A stretch of 64,000 bases of DNA from Chloroflexota bacterium (GTDB lineage: Bacteria; Chloroflexota; Anaerolineae; Anaerolineales; UBA4823). A model generated the notes under the pieces. The model saw nothing but the letters and a program-made list of their open reading frames with translations, searched no databases and was not told the DNA's origin. This document shows positions 56,191-64,000 of this stretch, one piece after another. A program made the position numbers and the translations under genes. The stretch is from NCBI GenBank assembly GCA_029265355.1, contig JAJUJL010000017.1, positions 1-64,000 of the forward strand. The letters run 5' to 3'. Position 1 is the stretch's first letter. Each line of letters opens with the position of its first letter.

Positions 56191-57783
56191 ATGGCTGATA
56201 TCCCTGCCGCCCAACAAGATCGTTCCACCCATGATCGAAATCTGCCCGCCCTGGCGCCAGCGACCCGGCTGCTGCCAGGATTGCTGGCAACCGCTCTGCT
56301 CATTTTTGGGCTGGCGCTGCGCCTGTACGATATCACCGACCAACCCATAGATTTCCATCCCACCCGCCAACTGCGCGGCGCCATCATCGCCCGCGGCATG
56401 TACTATGAGATGCTGAGCGGCGCCGATCCCGCCCAGCGCCAGCTAGCGATTGACTTCTGGCAGTCCACCGGGCAGTATGAACCATCCATCCTGGAGAAAC
56501 TCTCCGCCTACACCTACCTGCTGCTGGGCAGTGAGCAGAGCTGGGTGCCGGGTGCGTACAGCGCCATTTTCTGGATATTGGGCGGAATTGCTTTGCTGCA
56601 CCTGGCGCGCCGGTTCAGCTATGGGCGCTGGGCGCCAGCTTTGACCGCCCTGGCTTATTACCTGGTGCTGCCCTTTGGGGTGCAAGCCAGCCGCACGATC
56701 CAACCTGATCCGATGATGGTAATGTGGATTGTCTTCACCTTTTACGCGCTTTACCGCTGGTCTGAGTGGCAACCCGAGGCTGGAGGCGCTCCTTCCTGGA
56801 AATGGGCGCTGGCAGCCGGGATATCCGGTGGGATGGCTATCCTGACCAAAGTGGTCGCCGCCTATCCGATCGCTGGCGCAGCCATTGCCGTGGTACTGGC
56901 AGCCCTGGGATGGCGGCGTTTCTGGCGCAGCCCGCAGGTGTGGAGTATGGCGGGGCTGATGCTTTTGCCATCCGTCATTTACTACTTGAGCCGCGGCGCA
57001 CGGGCTTCGGAGTTCTTCTCCAGTTGGACGCTGTCGCTGGCGCATCTGCTGGCTGAGCCTTCCGTGTATGCGCGTTGGTTTAATCTGGTGCAGAGCCTGC
57101 TTGGTTTGACGGTCCTCCTGCTGGCGCTGGCTGGCATTGCCGTCTCTCACGCCAAAGCGCGCCCCTTGCTGCTGGGGATGTGGGCCGGGTATGGCGCCTA
57201 TGGGCTGTTCTTACCCTACCAGATGTACACGCACAATTATTATCATTTGATGCTTGTACCGATGACCGCCCTGGGGTTGGCGCCAGCACTGGCGCCGCTT
57301 CTAAAAAGGGTTTTTCAGCGTCCGTTCGTATTCGAGCGCCTTCTCTGGCAACTGTGGATCACTCTTCTCCTGTTGGTCGGTATTGGGCATTCCTCCTGGA
57401 CCTACCTGGTCGAACAAGCACGCGATGATTACTCAACCGAGGTGGCTTACTGGCAAGAAATCGCCTCGAAGATCCCCGCAGACGGCAAGACCATTGCGCT
57501 GACGCAGGATTATGGCTACCGTTTGATGTATTATGGCTGGCGCAAAGTGGTGTTGTGGCCGATTGTCGGCGAGCGCGAGCTTGCTAATCTGCGCGGGCGG
57601 GGCAAAGCGTTCGAGGATTTGTTTTACAATCGCATCGAAGGGAAGAATTATTTCCTGATCACGGCATTCAATCAATACGAGCGCCAGCCAGATCTGGAGC
57701 AAATGCTCGAATCGAATTATCCCCTGCTCGCCGATGGGCAGGGCTACCAGATTTACGACCTGGATCATCCGCTAGTACCCTAG
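56191..57783 (+). CDS. Glycosyltransferase family 39/ArnT-like membrane protein
   Basis: 530 aa. A first hydrophobic helix (about 28-48) leads into LRLYDITDQPIDFHPTRQLR, whose Asp-Phe-His motif corresponds to the catalytic Asp of GT39/GT83 PMT/ArnT-type enzymes. About ten more membrane segments follow, then a soluble 110-residue tail (ALTQDYGYRLMYYGWRKVV). These enzymes use polyprenyl-phosphate sugars outside the membrane, so the GtrB-like enzyme at 3487 could supply the donor. Acceptor unknown. Confidence 0.72.
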   Translation: MADIPAAQQDRSTHDRNLPALAPATRLLPGLLATALLIFGLALRLYDITDQPIDFHPTRQLRGAIIARGMYYEMLSGADPAQRQLAIDFWQSTGQYEPSILEKLSAYTYLLLGSEQSWVPGAYSAIFWILGGIALLHLARRFSYGRWAPALTALAYYLVLPFGVQASRTIQPDPMMVMWIVFTFYALYRWSEWQPEAGGAPSWKWALAAGISGGMAILTKVVAAYPIAGAAIAVVLAALGWRRFWRSPQVWSMAGLMLLPSVIYYLSRGARASEFFSSWTLSLAHLLAEPSVYARWFNLVQSLLGLTVLLLALAGIAVSHAKARPLLLGMWAGYGAYGLFLPYQMYTHNYYHLMLVPMTALGLAPALAPLLKRVFQRPFVFERLLWQLWITLLLLVGIGHSSWTYLVEQARDDYSTEVAYWQEIASKIPADGKTIALTQDYGYRLMYYGWRKVVLWPIVGERELANLRGRGKAFEDLFYNRIEGKNYFLITAFNQYERQPDLEQMLESNYPLLADGQGYQIYDLDHPLVP

Positions 57784-57823
57784 CGCTCGCCAGTACTCTG
57801 GCGCTCGCCAGTACTCTGGCGCT
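57771..57823. repeat. 18-base tandem repeat
   Basis: GCGCTCGCCAGTACTCTG occurs twice exactly (57783-57800 and 57801-57818), followed by a five-base partial copy; a degenerate copy (CGCTAGTACCCTA) precedes it inside the end of the GT39-like gene, so the array runs through the stop codon. It is 16 bases before the next start and includes no RBS-like sequence. Possible site of slipped-strand length variation. Confidence 0.7.
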
Positions 57824-57838
57824 GGCTTCAGTGAACCA

Positions 57839-58795
57839 ATGAACGCTCAATCAATCTCGAGCAATACCCCGCTGGTTTCGATCGTCACGCCATCTTTCAA
57901 CCAGGCGCCATACCTGGAACAAACCATGCTATCGGTTCTGGGGCAAAGTTTACCCCTCGAATACATAGTGGTCGATGGCGGCTCAACGGATGGCAGCCTG
58001 GGCATCATCCAGCGCTATGCCGGTCGGCTGGCATGGTGGGTATCTGAGCCGGATGCCGGGCAGGCGGAGGCGATCAACAAGGGTCTGCAGCGCGCCCGAG
58101 GCGAGTATGTCGCCTGGCTGAACTCAGATGATCTCTATCTGCCAGGTGCGGTAACCCAGGCGGTGCACGCTCTCCGAGAAAACCCAGAAGCCAGCATGGT
58201 CTTCGCCAACGCCATCACCATCGATGCCCAGGGTCGCAAACTGAATGACCTGGTCTTCGGGGATTGGGGCCTGGAGGAGCTGATGCGCTTTCGCATCATC
58301 TGCCAGCCAGCCGTGTTCATGCGCCGGGCAGCCCTGGAGCGAGCGGGCTATTTAGACTTGAGCTACCACTATCTTCTGGACCACCACCTGTGGTTGCGCC
58401 TGGCGCAGCAAGGCCCTGTGCGGCATGTGGCTGCCACCTGGGCTGCGGCGCGCCACCACCCACAGGCCAAGAACGTCTCCCAGGCGGCTGGCTTCGGCCG
58501 CGAGGCTTTCCGCATCCTGGAGTGGATGCGAAATCAGCCTGGCCTGGCGGAGCGCCTGCCAAGCATGCGCCGCCGCATCCTGGCTGGGGCGCACCGCCTG
58601 GATGGGCGCTATTTACTGGATGGCGATCAGCCGGCGCGGGCGCTGCGCGCTTACCTGCTCGCCCTGCGCTACGATCCTGCCTTTGCCCTGCAGCACTGGC
58701 ATCGCATGGCTTACGCCCTGGTTTACCTGCTTTTCGGACGGAATGCGGCGCAGTACGTGCGGCGCATTACCGGTCACGCCCCTGGCGCTGCCTGA
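57839..58795 (+). CDS. Family 2 glycosyltransferase
   Basis: 318 aa. LVSIVTPSFNQAPYLEQTML, YIVVDGGSTDGSL, WWVSEPDAGQAEAINKGLQR and YVAWLNSDDLYLPGAV (Asn-Ser-Asp-Asp is the DXD site) are closely matched by the GT2 at 59734. The C-terminal 90 residues are a basic helical tail (RAYLLALRYDPAFALQHWHR). It overlaps a sulfotransferase start (TGATG), giving a GT2-sulfotransferase-GT2 trio. Likely adds a hexose or hexosamine that is sulfated by the neighbour (inference). Confidence 0.85.
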   Translation: MNAQSISSNTPLVSIVTPSFNQAPYLEQTMLSVLGQSLPLEYIVVDGGSTDGSLGIIQRYAGRLAWWVSEPDAGQAEAINKGLQRARGEYVAWLNSDDLYLPGAVTQAVHALRENPEASMVFANAITIDAQGRKLNDLVFGDWGLEELMRFRIICQPAVFMRRAALERAGYLDLSYHYLLDHHLWLRLAQQGPVRHVAATWAAARHHPQAKNVSQAAGFGREAFRILEWMRNQPGLAERLPSMRRRILAGAHRLDGRYLLDGDQPARALRAYLLALRYDPAFALQHWHRMAYALVYLLFGRNAAQYVRRITGHAPGAA

Positions 58796-59721
58796 TGAAT
58801 GCTGATCGATCTCCCATCCTGGTCACAGGAGCACACCGCACAGGCACCACCTGGGTTGGTAAGATGCTGGCTGCCGGCGGGCAGGCGGCCTACATCAGCG
58901 AGCCGCTCAATGTGTGGCACCGTCCCGGCGTGATGGGCGCCTCAACAACCTATTGGTACCAGTACATTGACGAAAGTAACCAGGATGATTATCTAGAAGC
59001 GCTGAGCCAGACGCTGTCCTATAACTACCACCTGTTGGCAGAAATCCGATCCCTGCGCTCGCGCAAAGATTTTCTGCGCATGGTGCGGGATATGGGTATC
59101 TTTGCGCGCGGCCACCTTGCAAAACAGCGCCCATTGCTCAAAGATCCCTTTGCGGTCTTCTCGGCGCCGTGGTTCGCCGAACGCCTGGGCTGCAGGGTGG
59201 TGATCACCATTCGCCACCCCGCGGCCTTTGCCAGCAGCTTGAAGCGGCTCGACTGGCCCTTCGATTTCAGCAATTTGCTGCAACAACCTCGCCTGATGCA
59301 GCGCTGGCTTGAGCCTTTCCGGGAAGAGATGCTGGGTATGCACCCCGAGGATATTCTCGGGCAGGGAGCGCTGTTGTGGCGCATGGTTTACCAGGCCGTG
59401 GCTGCGATGTTGCAAGAATACCCACAGTTCATGCTCGTCCGGCACGAGGACCTCTCATTGGATCCGCTTGGGGGCTACAATAAACTGTACCAGGAGCTCG
59501 GACTCGATTTCACCGCGCGGGCTGAACAAGCCGTGCTGGCTTCCAGCAGCTCTGAAAACCCAAAGGAGCTTTCTAAGAAGCGCGTCCACGCTGTGCGCCT
59601 GGACAGCCGCTCGAACCTGCACAACTGGAAGCGCAGGCTCAGCCCTGAAGAGATTGAGCGCATCCGTCGGCAGACCGGCGACCTGGCTGCCCGGTTTTAT
59701 CCGGATATCGAGTGGGATTGA
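58795..59721 (+). CDS. Sulfotransferase family protein
   Basis: 308 aa from ATG 58795; the frame is open back to 58264 but overlaps the GT2. ILVTGAHRTGTTWVGKMLAA at residues 8-27 is the PAPS 5'-loop (His-Arg-Thr-Gly-Thr-Thr). RVVITIRHPAAFASSLKRL is a variant of the 3'-phosphate site with His-Pro instead of Asp-Pro-Arg-Asp. NWKRRLSPEEIERIRRQTGD marks the C-terminal part. It is a third subtype besides the enzymes at 32488 and 49865/50743. Target probably the sugar added by a flanking GT2. Confidence 0.82.
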   Translation: MNADRSPILVTGAHRTGTTWVGKMLAAGGQAAYISEPLNVWHRPGVMGASTTYWYQYIDESNQDDYLEALSQTLSYNYHLLAEIRSLRSRKDFLRMVRDMGIFARGHLAKQRPLLKDPFAVFSAPWFAERLGCRVVITIRHPAAFASSLKRLDWPFDFSNLLQQPRLMQRWLEPFREEMLGMHPEDILGQGALLWRMVYQAVAAMLQEYPQFMLVRHEDLSLDPLGGYNKLYQELGLDFTARAEQAVLASSSSENPKELSKKRVHAVRLDSRSNLHNWKRRLSPEEIERIRRQTGDLAARFYPDIEWD

Positions 59722-59733
59722 CCCGACTTTCCC

Positions 59734-60537
59734 ATGCACCCTCTCGTTTCCATCGTGACCCCCTCCTTCAACCAGGGAAAATACTTAGAAGAAACTATCC
59801 TCTCGGTGCTCGAGCAGGATTACCCCGACCTGGAATACCTGATCGCAGACGGCGGCTCGACCGACGATAGCCGCGCGATCATCGAAAAATACGCAAAAAT
59901 GGATGACCCAAAGCTGGGGCGCATCCGCTGGTGGGTCTCTGAACCTGACCGCGGACAGACCGACGCCATTAACAAGGGCTTTTCCCACGCCAGGGGGGAA
60001 ATCCTGGCCTGGTTGAACTCTGACGACACATATCTGCCAGGCGCGGTGAGTGAGGCGGTCGCTTATCTACAAGCCCATCCAGAAGCGGGCATGGTCTACG
60101 GGGACGCCAACCTGGTGGACGAGAGCGGCGCGGTGATCGGCAAATTCCCCGCTCGCCAGACCGATTACCGGCGCCTGCGGCGCGGCTATGTACACATCCC
60201 GCAGCAGGCGGCTTTCTTCAGAGCTGAGCTGTGGCAGCGGGTTGGCCCATTGGACCCCACCTTTTACTTCGCTATGGATTACGACCTGTGGGTGCGGCTG
60301 GCGCGGTTGGCAGAACTGCACTATCACCCGCGCCTGTGGGCAAATTTTCGCTTGCACGGCGGCGGCAAGTCGGTGATCGCCGATGACCGCTGCTGGCCCG
60401 AGATGCTGCGCGTGCATTACCGGGAAGGCGGCACCTGGTTTTCGCCCCTGGTTTTCAAAGCCCGCCTGCGCCCGCTGCTGTATGCCTGGCTGCCCTTAAG
60501 AGCGCGAGTATGGCTGCGCCGCTGGCTGCCCGTTTGA
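59734..60537 (+). CDS. Family 2 glycosyltransferase
   Basis: 267 aa. LVSIVTPSFNQGKYLEETIL, YLIADGGSTDDSRAIIEKYA, RWWVSEPDRGQTDAINKGFS and ILAWLNSDDTYLPGAV are the donor-site motifs; HIPQQAAFFRAELWQ and FYFAMDYDLWVRLARL the acceptor side. Paralogous to the GT2 at 57839, but without its basic tail. Last gene of the main biosynthetic run, before a 145-base gap with a new promoter. Confidence 0.85.
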   Translation: MHPLVSIVTPSFNQGKYLEETILSVLEQDYPDLEYLIADGGSTDDSRAIIEKYAKMDDPKLGRIRWWVSEPDRGQTDAINKGFSHARGEILAWLNSDDTYLPGAVSEAVAYLQAHPEAGMVYGDANLVDESGAVIGKFPARQTDYRRLRRGYVHIPQQAAFFRAELWQRVGPLDPTFYFAMDYDLWVRLARLAELHYHPRLWANFRLHGGGKSVIADDRCWPEMLRVHYREGGTWFSPLVFKARLRPLLYAWLPLRARVWLRRWLPV

Positions 60538-60618
60538 AGTCGCTCGAGGGCATCCACCAGCCAGCCGATGCGCCTCACAATCTTAATCAAATTGTTAGCT
60601 TCAAACAACCGTGCTTGC

Positions 60619-60647
60619 TTGACAGTCGTTATCGGTTATGAGAGAAT
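60619..60647 (+). promoter_or_regulatory. Candidate promoter for the glycosidase genes
   Basis: A perfect TTGACA at 60619-60624, 17 bases, then GAGAAT at 60642-60647 (4 of 6 to TATAAT). Transcription would start near 60654, about 30 bases before the ATG at 60683, whose AAGGAG lies eight bases upstream. It separates the secreted glycosidases from the biosynthetic run. Confidence 0.55.
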
Positions 60648-60682
60648 GCCGTTCTAGATTGGTGAATGTTAAGGAGATCGTA

Positions 60683-62227
60683 ATGCATATATCCCCAAAA
60701 TCCTGGCGTGCAGCCGTATTCCCGACCCTCATTCTGGCATTGCTGCTCGGCGCTGCTTATGGGAAGGTCCTGGGATCTGCGGTTACAGGTAATAGCCCCT
60801 CGGCCTCAAATTTGACGCCTGCTACCGCTCCGGATCAAACCGGAGAGGTGTTTTCCGTCTACCTGCCTAAGATGTATATCAGCCATCCCTGGACTGTGGC
60901 GTTCGGTATCGAATCCACCACCGCTCTTTGGGAAGGATCGACCGTGACGAACCGCACGATCGACACGCGCAGCGGATGGGTGCGCTACGGCTGGCAGATT
61001 TCATGGCGCGATATGCAGCCGGTTGAGGGCGGTGACATTAACTGGGACTACCTGGCAAGCTTCGAGAAAGAACTGCGCGATATGCGCAATTCGGGCACGC
61101 GCCCGGTGGTGGTGATCAAGGACTCACCGCATTGGGCAGTCGATCCAACCGCCCGCGACTCGGACGGCGTGCTGACCTCCTGCGGACCGATACTTCCCGA
61201 TTATTATGATGACTTCGCTGCTTTCGTCAGCCAGGTGGTCAACCACTACAAAACAGACGAATTCAACGTGCATGATTGGGAGATCGGCAACGAGCCAGAC
61301 GTCGATCCCGACCTGGTTCCGCCGGATTATATCTTTGGGTGCTGGGGTGATATCGATGACACCGCCTATTACGGCGGAGATGAATTCGGGCAAATGCTGA
61401 TTGTTGTCTCCCAGGCGATCAAGCAGGCCGATCCCACCGCCCGGGTCTGGATCGGTGGCTTGCTGTTAGCGCAGCCCAATACCACCAACCCTGCCCACGG
61501 CAAGCCAGAGAACTTCCTGCGCGGCATCCTGGCGGCTGGCGCAGCGCCGCATATCGATATCGTTGCCTACCATTGGCACTCTTCCTACTGGAATGCAACC
61601 GACGACTATGATAACTCTGCCAATGGACCCTGGGACGCCTGGGGCGGGGGTATCCTGGGCAAGGCGCGTTTCTTGCGCCAGATTATGGCAGATTATGGTG
61701 TTAGCAAGCCGGTATTTCTCAACGAATCCGGTTTCGGCTGTATCCCTTCTTCAGAGAACATCTTTTCCACTTGGTGCGAGCCGCCAGATGCCTTGTTCTT
61801 CGAAAACCAGGCTTATTACATTGTGCGCACCTACGTGCGCGGCTTAAGCGAAGACGTGATGGGTATGATCTGGTATTCGATCAACGGCCCTGGCTGGCGC
61901 AATACCGGTTTGCTGGATGCCCTGCAACTGCCTCGCCCGGCGTACAACGCTTACAAGCATTTGGTGCAGCGTGTGGGCAGCCTGACATACCAGTCAAAAC
62001 CAGATTACGGCGCTGGCATCGAGGCCTATAGCTTCAGCCGCCAGTCGCAACGCACAGATGTGCTCTGGGCAATCGAGGCCAGTGCATCTTTCACCGTTAC
62101 CGTGCCCAGCTCGGCCTTCATCGCCGCCTATGACCTGTTCGGCAATCCGATCGACAGCCAGCCGGTCGGCGACAGCCATCCAATCCCGGTCGGCTTTAGC
62201 CCAGTTTATATATTGAGGACGCCGTAG
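60683..62227 (+). CDS. Secreted clan GH-A glycoside hydrolase-like protein (GH39/GH5-like)
   Basis: 514 aa. Residues 10-26 form a signal peptide or anchor, followed by a Ser/Thr/Pro linker. The catalytic TIM barrel has VHDWEIGNEPDVDPD with the acid/base Glu204 in the Asn-Glu-Pro motif, and KPVFLNESGFGC with the likely nucleophile Glu348: the spacing and strands of clan GH-A. HWHSSYWNATDDYD lies between. A small beta-rich C-terminal region follows. Probably cleaves or trims a polysaccharide outside the cell, perhaps the product of this locus during export or turnover. Substrate not predictable. Confidence 0.82.
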   Translation: MHISPKSWRAAVFPTLILALLLGAAYGKVLGSAVTGNSPSASNLTPATAPDQTGEVFSVYLPKMYISHPWTVAFGIESTTALWEGSTVTNRTIDTRSGWVRYGWQISWRDMQPVEGGDINWDYLASFEKELRDMRNSGTRPVVVIKDSPHWAVDPTARDSDGVLTSCGPILPDYYDDFAAFVSQVVNHYKTDEFNVHDWEIGNEPDVDPDLVPPDYIFGCWGDIDDTAYYGGDEFGQMLIVVSQAIKQADPTARVWIGGLLLAQPNTTNPAHGKPENFLRGILAAGAAPHIDIVAYHWHSSYWNATDDYDNSANGPWDAWGGGILGKARFLRQIMADYGVSKPVFLNESGFGCIPSSENIFSTWCEPPDALFFENQAYYIVRTYVRGLSEDVMGMIWYSINGPGWRNTGLLDALQLPRPAYNAYKHLVQRVGSLTYQSKPDYGAGIEAYSFSRQSQRTDVLWAIEASASFTVTVPSSAFIAAYDLFGNPIDSQPVGDSHPIPVGFSPVYILRTP

Positions 62228-62245
62228 CTGTTCTCTTGAAAACGC

Positions 62246-64000
62246 ATGCCATCGATAGCAACTGGCCGCGCCTCCGCTAAAAAAGGTGCAGGCGCACTCT
62301 GGGCACCTTCTGCCTGGGTGGCGTTGAGCGTATTGTGCCTGGTTTACGCCCTTGTAAACCAGGCTCCCTTATTTTCCCAGCCAGCCAGTCTGCATGCTCT
62401 CAATGTAAACAGCAGCGTCTCCGCCATTCAGGCGCGCCTGCCCGTGGGAGTCGTCGCCGCTGCACCAGTCTCAGCCGTTTACCTTCCCTTTATCGCTGGG
62501 CGGTCGCTATTCTCCGATGATCCTGCCATTTGGTCCTCGCCGGTCACTCCAACGGCCTCGCCCCACTACCCACTGATCGATGAAGCATCTACCAGCCTGC
62601 GCGCAAGCGTCGAGACTCCCGGCGCTTCGCAGGTGACGCTTTTCAGGCACCGCTTTCAATTGGATGAAAAGCTCGACCAGGCAGAGCTGGTCATCTTTGC
62701 CGATACCCGCTACCAGGCCTGGCTGGACGGCAAATGGATTGGCCGCGGCCCAGCGCGTTTTTCCATGAGCTATCGGGAATACGATGTCTTGCCTTTGGGC
62801 GCCCTGACCGCCGGAGACCATGTGCTGGCTGTACTGGTACAATGGGCGCCAAATACCCGTCGTTCAGAATCGAGCTATCCCATGTTGCGGGCGCATGTGC
62901 AAGGCAGCGGCGCGTCTGGCGTGAGGCTGCTGGCGCGCACTGGCCCCGATTGGCTCACGCTGGAAACCAATGCCTGGCAGCCTCAGGCCGCGCCGGTGCA
63001 TAGCTGGAGCCTGATTGGCCCAACTGAGCTGCTGGATCTGCAGCAATTGCCTGACAATTGGTATGCGCCCGACTTCAACGATCTTGGTTGGGGCCAGGCT
63101 GTCATCACCGGCGATTCCGAGACAGGGACGACTTACGAACCGCGCTCGATACCCCCCCTGATCGAACAGCCTGTCACACCCGTTATCGCTGGCGTTGGCC
63201 TGCTCTCGCCAGGTTATCTCCTGGGAGAATTTATGCCCTCAGCCGTCTCCCAGACGATTCCATTGACAACCACTAGCAACCTGACGCTGACGCTGGAAAT
63301 CTTGAAGGAAACGCTGCCACCCACCGTGACGCTGGCTGTCGATGGAACGATACCCGACTGGCAGCCTGCCGGCGCAGCCCAGCGACCGGATGTTTCCACA
63401 GCCAGCCTGCCGCTGGCAGCCGGCACTCACCAGATATCGCTGGCCAATGTGCCGACCCTGGGAATGGCGTTAGCAATCCAGCAATCGCCCGATCTCGAAG
63501 TGAAGCTGCCTTTTCAGCAGGGTCTGCACGCAGGTCATCGCCTGCTGCTGGCAGACTATCAGCCAAACCCGACAGCAGTGGAGACGGTTCAGGATGCGGC
63601 GCTGAGTCTCTCCTTCGTGAGCCTGCCAGGCTACGCAATCCTGGACCTTGGCCGCACCATTCACGGCAGGATTGCCGCCCAGGTGAGCGGCCCGCCAGGC
63701 TCCATCCTGGACATGGGCTGGGATGAGCGCTTATCCGCCAATGGCATACCGCTGCCCTATCCTGGTTCGCTCCACCCCCAATGGAACCAGGTCGACTCTT
63801 GGGTGCTGGATGGACTCCCTCGCCAGATCACCACGCTGGACGCTCGCGCTGGGCGCTATCTCCTGATCGCCGCCTGGGGGAAAGGCCCCATCCAGCTTCA
63901 ACAGATCACCATCACAGAAGAGCGCTACCCCACCGTTCAGAGCGGAAGTTTTCATTCCTCAGATAGCCGGCTGAATACCATCTGGCAGACAGGTGTGGAG
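62246..64000 (+). CDS. Secreted GH78-like alpha-L-rhamnosidase, 3'-truncated by the window edge
   Basis: At least 585 aa, open to the last base with no in-frame stop. ATG 62246 is 19 bases after the previous stop. A hydrophobic N-terminus (WVALSVLCLVYALVNQAP, about residues 24-41) suggests secretion. FADTRYQAWLDGKWIGRGPA then YREYDVLPL match the rhamnosidase N-terminal beta domain. Near the end, AILDLGRTIHGRIAAQVSG, GWDERLSANG and FHSSDSRLNTIWQTG match the conserved run leading to the GH78 (alpha/alpha)6 barrel, which lies beyond the window. Hydrolyses alpha-L-rhamnosides in known members; here probably co-transcribed with the GH-A enzyme. Confidence 0.82.
   Translation, partial: MPSIATGRASAKKGAGALWAPSAWVALSVLCLVYALVNQAPLFSQPASLHALNVNSSVSAIQARLPVGVVAAAPVSAVYLPFIAGRSLFSDDPAIWSSPVTPTASPHYPLIDEASTSLRASVETPGASQVTLFRHRFQLDEKLDQAELVIFADTRYQAWLDGKWIGRGPARFSMSYREYDVLPLGALTAGDHVLAVLVQWAPNTRRSESSYPMLRAHVQGSGASGVRLLARTGPDWLTLETNAWQPQAAPVHSWSLIGPTELLDLQQLPDNWYAPDFNDLGWGQAVITGDSETGTTYEPRSIPPLIEQPVTPVIAGVGLLSPGYLLGEFMPSAVSQTIPLTTTSNLTLTLEILKETLPPTVTLAVDGTIPDWQPAGAAQRPDVSTASLPLAAGTHQISLANVPTLGMALAIQQSPDLEVKLPFQQGLHAGHRLLLADYQPNPTAVETVQDAALSLSFVSLPGYAILDLGRTIHGRIAAQVSGPPGSILDMGWDERLSANGIPLPYPGSLHPQWNQVDSWVLDGLPRQITTLDARAGRYLLIAAWGKGPIQLQQITITEERYPTVQSGSFHSSDSRLNTIWQTGVE

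Noticed and set aside
57668-57850. Minus-strand 60-aa frame with a repeated ASARVL peptide
   Set aside because: The repeats reflect the 18-base DNA tandem repeat; there is no start context or family to support a gene.

Overview
This 64 kb window is almost entirely one surface-polysaccharide / glycoconjugate locus. Apart from a two-gene operon at the left edge on the minus strand, every gene I can support (54 of 56) lies on the plus strand, mostly with short gaps or ATGA-type overlaps. No intergenic stretch exceeds about 200 bases, and I see no rRNA, tRNA, CRISPR array or intact insertion sequence. The DNA looks G+C-rich, more so after about 13.5 kb than before (judged by eye). The content (PP2C phosphatase with a VWA-FHA membrane protein, very large glycan locus, TTG/GTG starts, small palindromes starting inside stop codons) would suit a Chloroflexota/Anaerolineae-like environmental bacterium, but no marker gene fixes the taxonomy and this is a weak inference.

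Layout. (1) 0.2-3.3 kb, minus strand: VWA-FHA membrane protein and PP2C phosphatase. (2) 3.5-12.9 kb: GtrB-like GT2, GT4, pyruvyl transferase, and a duplicated two-gene module (YbhN/AglD-type flippase-like membrane protein plus a polytopic GT-C-like protein). (3) 13.0-24.6 kb: wHTH regulator with a near-consensus promoter, GDP-fucose-synthase-like SDR, Wzm/Wzt ABC exporter, capsule-type GT-B protein, methyltransferase, PseB-like dehydratase, RmlD-like reductase, first NeuB-family synthase, GT4, SpsF-like cytidylyltransferase. (4) 24.5-32.5 kb: membrane protein, two zinc-ribbon methyltransferases, three GT-A glycosyltransferases, GT-B-like protein. (5) 32.5-44.5 kb: sulfotransferase, Gfo/Idh oxidoreductase, NeuA-HAD fusion, short NeuB, ATP sulfurylase-APS kinase fusion, SDR, small possible 2H-fold protein, second NeuA, NeuB-SAF-TIM-barrel fusion, capsule-type protein. 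(6) 44.5-49.9 kb: methyltransferase, carrier protein, amino acid:[carrier protein] ligase (aaRS-like), GNAT, AAC(3)-like acyltransferase, DUF4910 aminopeptidase-like protein. (7) 49.9-60.5 kb: two paralogous sulfotransferases, GT2, third NeuA-like cytidylyltransferase, 2-hydroxyacid dehydrogenase, SDR, DUF115 protein, GT39-like protein, and a GT2-sulfotransferase-GT2 trio. (8) 60.6-64 kb: promoter, secreted clan GH-A glycosidase, and the start of a GH78-like alpha-L-rhamnosidase cut by the window edge.

How it may work together (inference): the locus appears to build a polymer containing one or more CMP-activated nonulosonic acids (three NeuB-type synthases, three NeuA-type plus one SpsF-type cytidylyltransferase), decorate it by methylation, pyruvylation, PAPS-dependent sulfation (own PAPS synthase and four sulfotransferases) and probably N-acylation or aminoacylation from an aminoacyl-carrier protein, and export it through Wzm/Wzt. 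The two most unusual parts are the aminoacyl-carrier-protein module at 45.5-49.9 kb and the enzyme fusions in the nonulosonate modules at 34.6-42.8 kb. No NeuC-type epimerase or DegT-type aminotransferase is present in the window, so either these are elsewhere or part of the chemistry is a deaminated (KDN-like) route.
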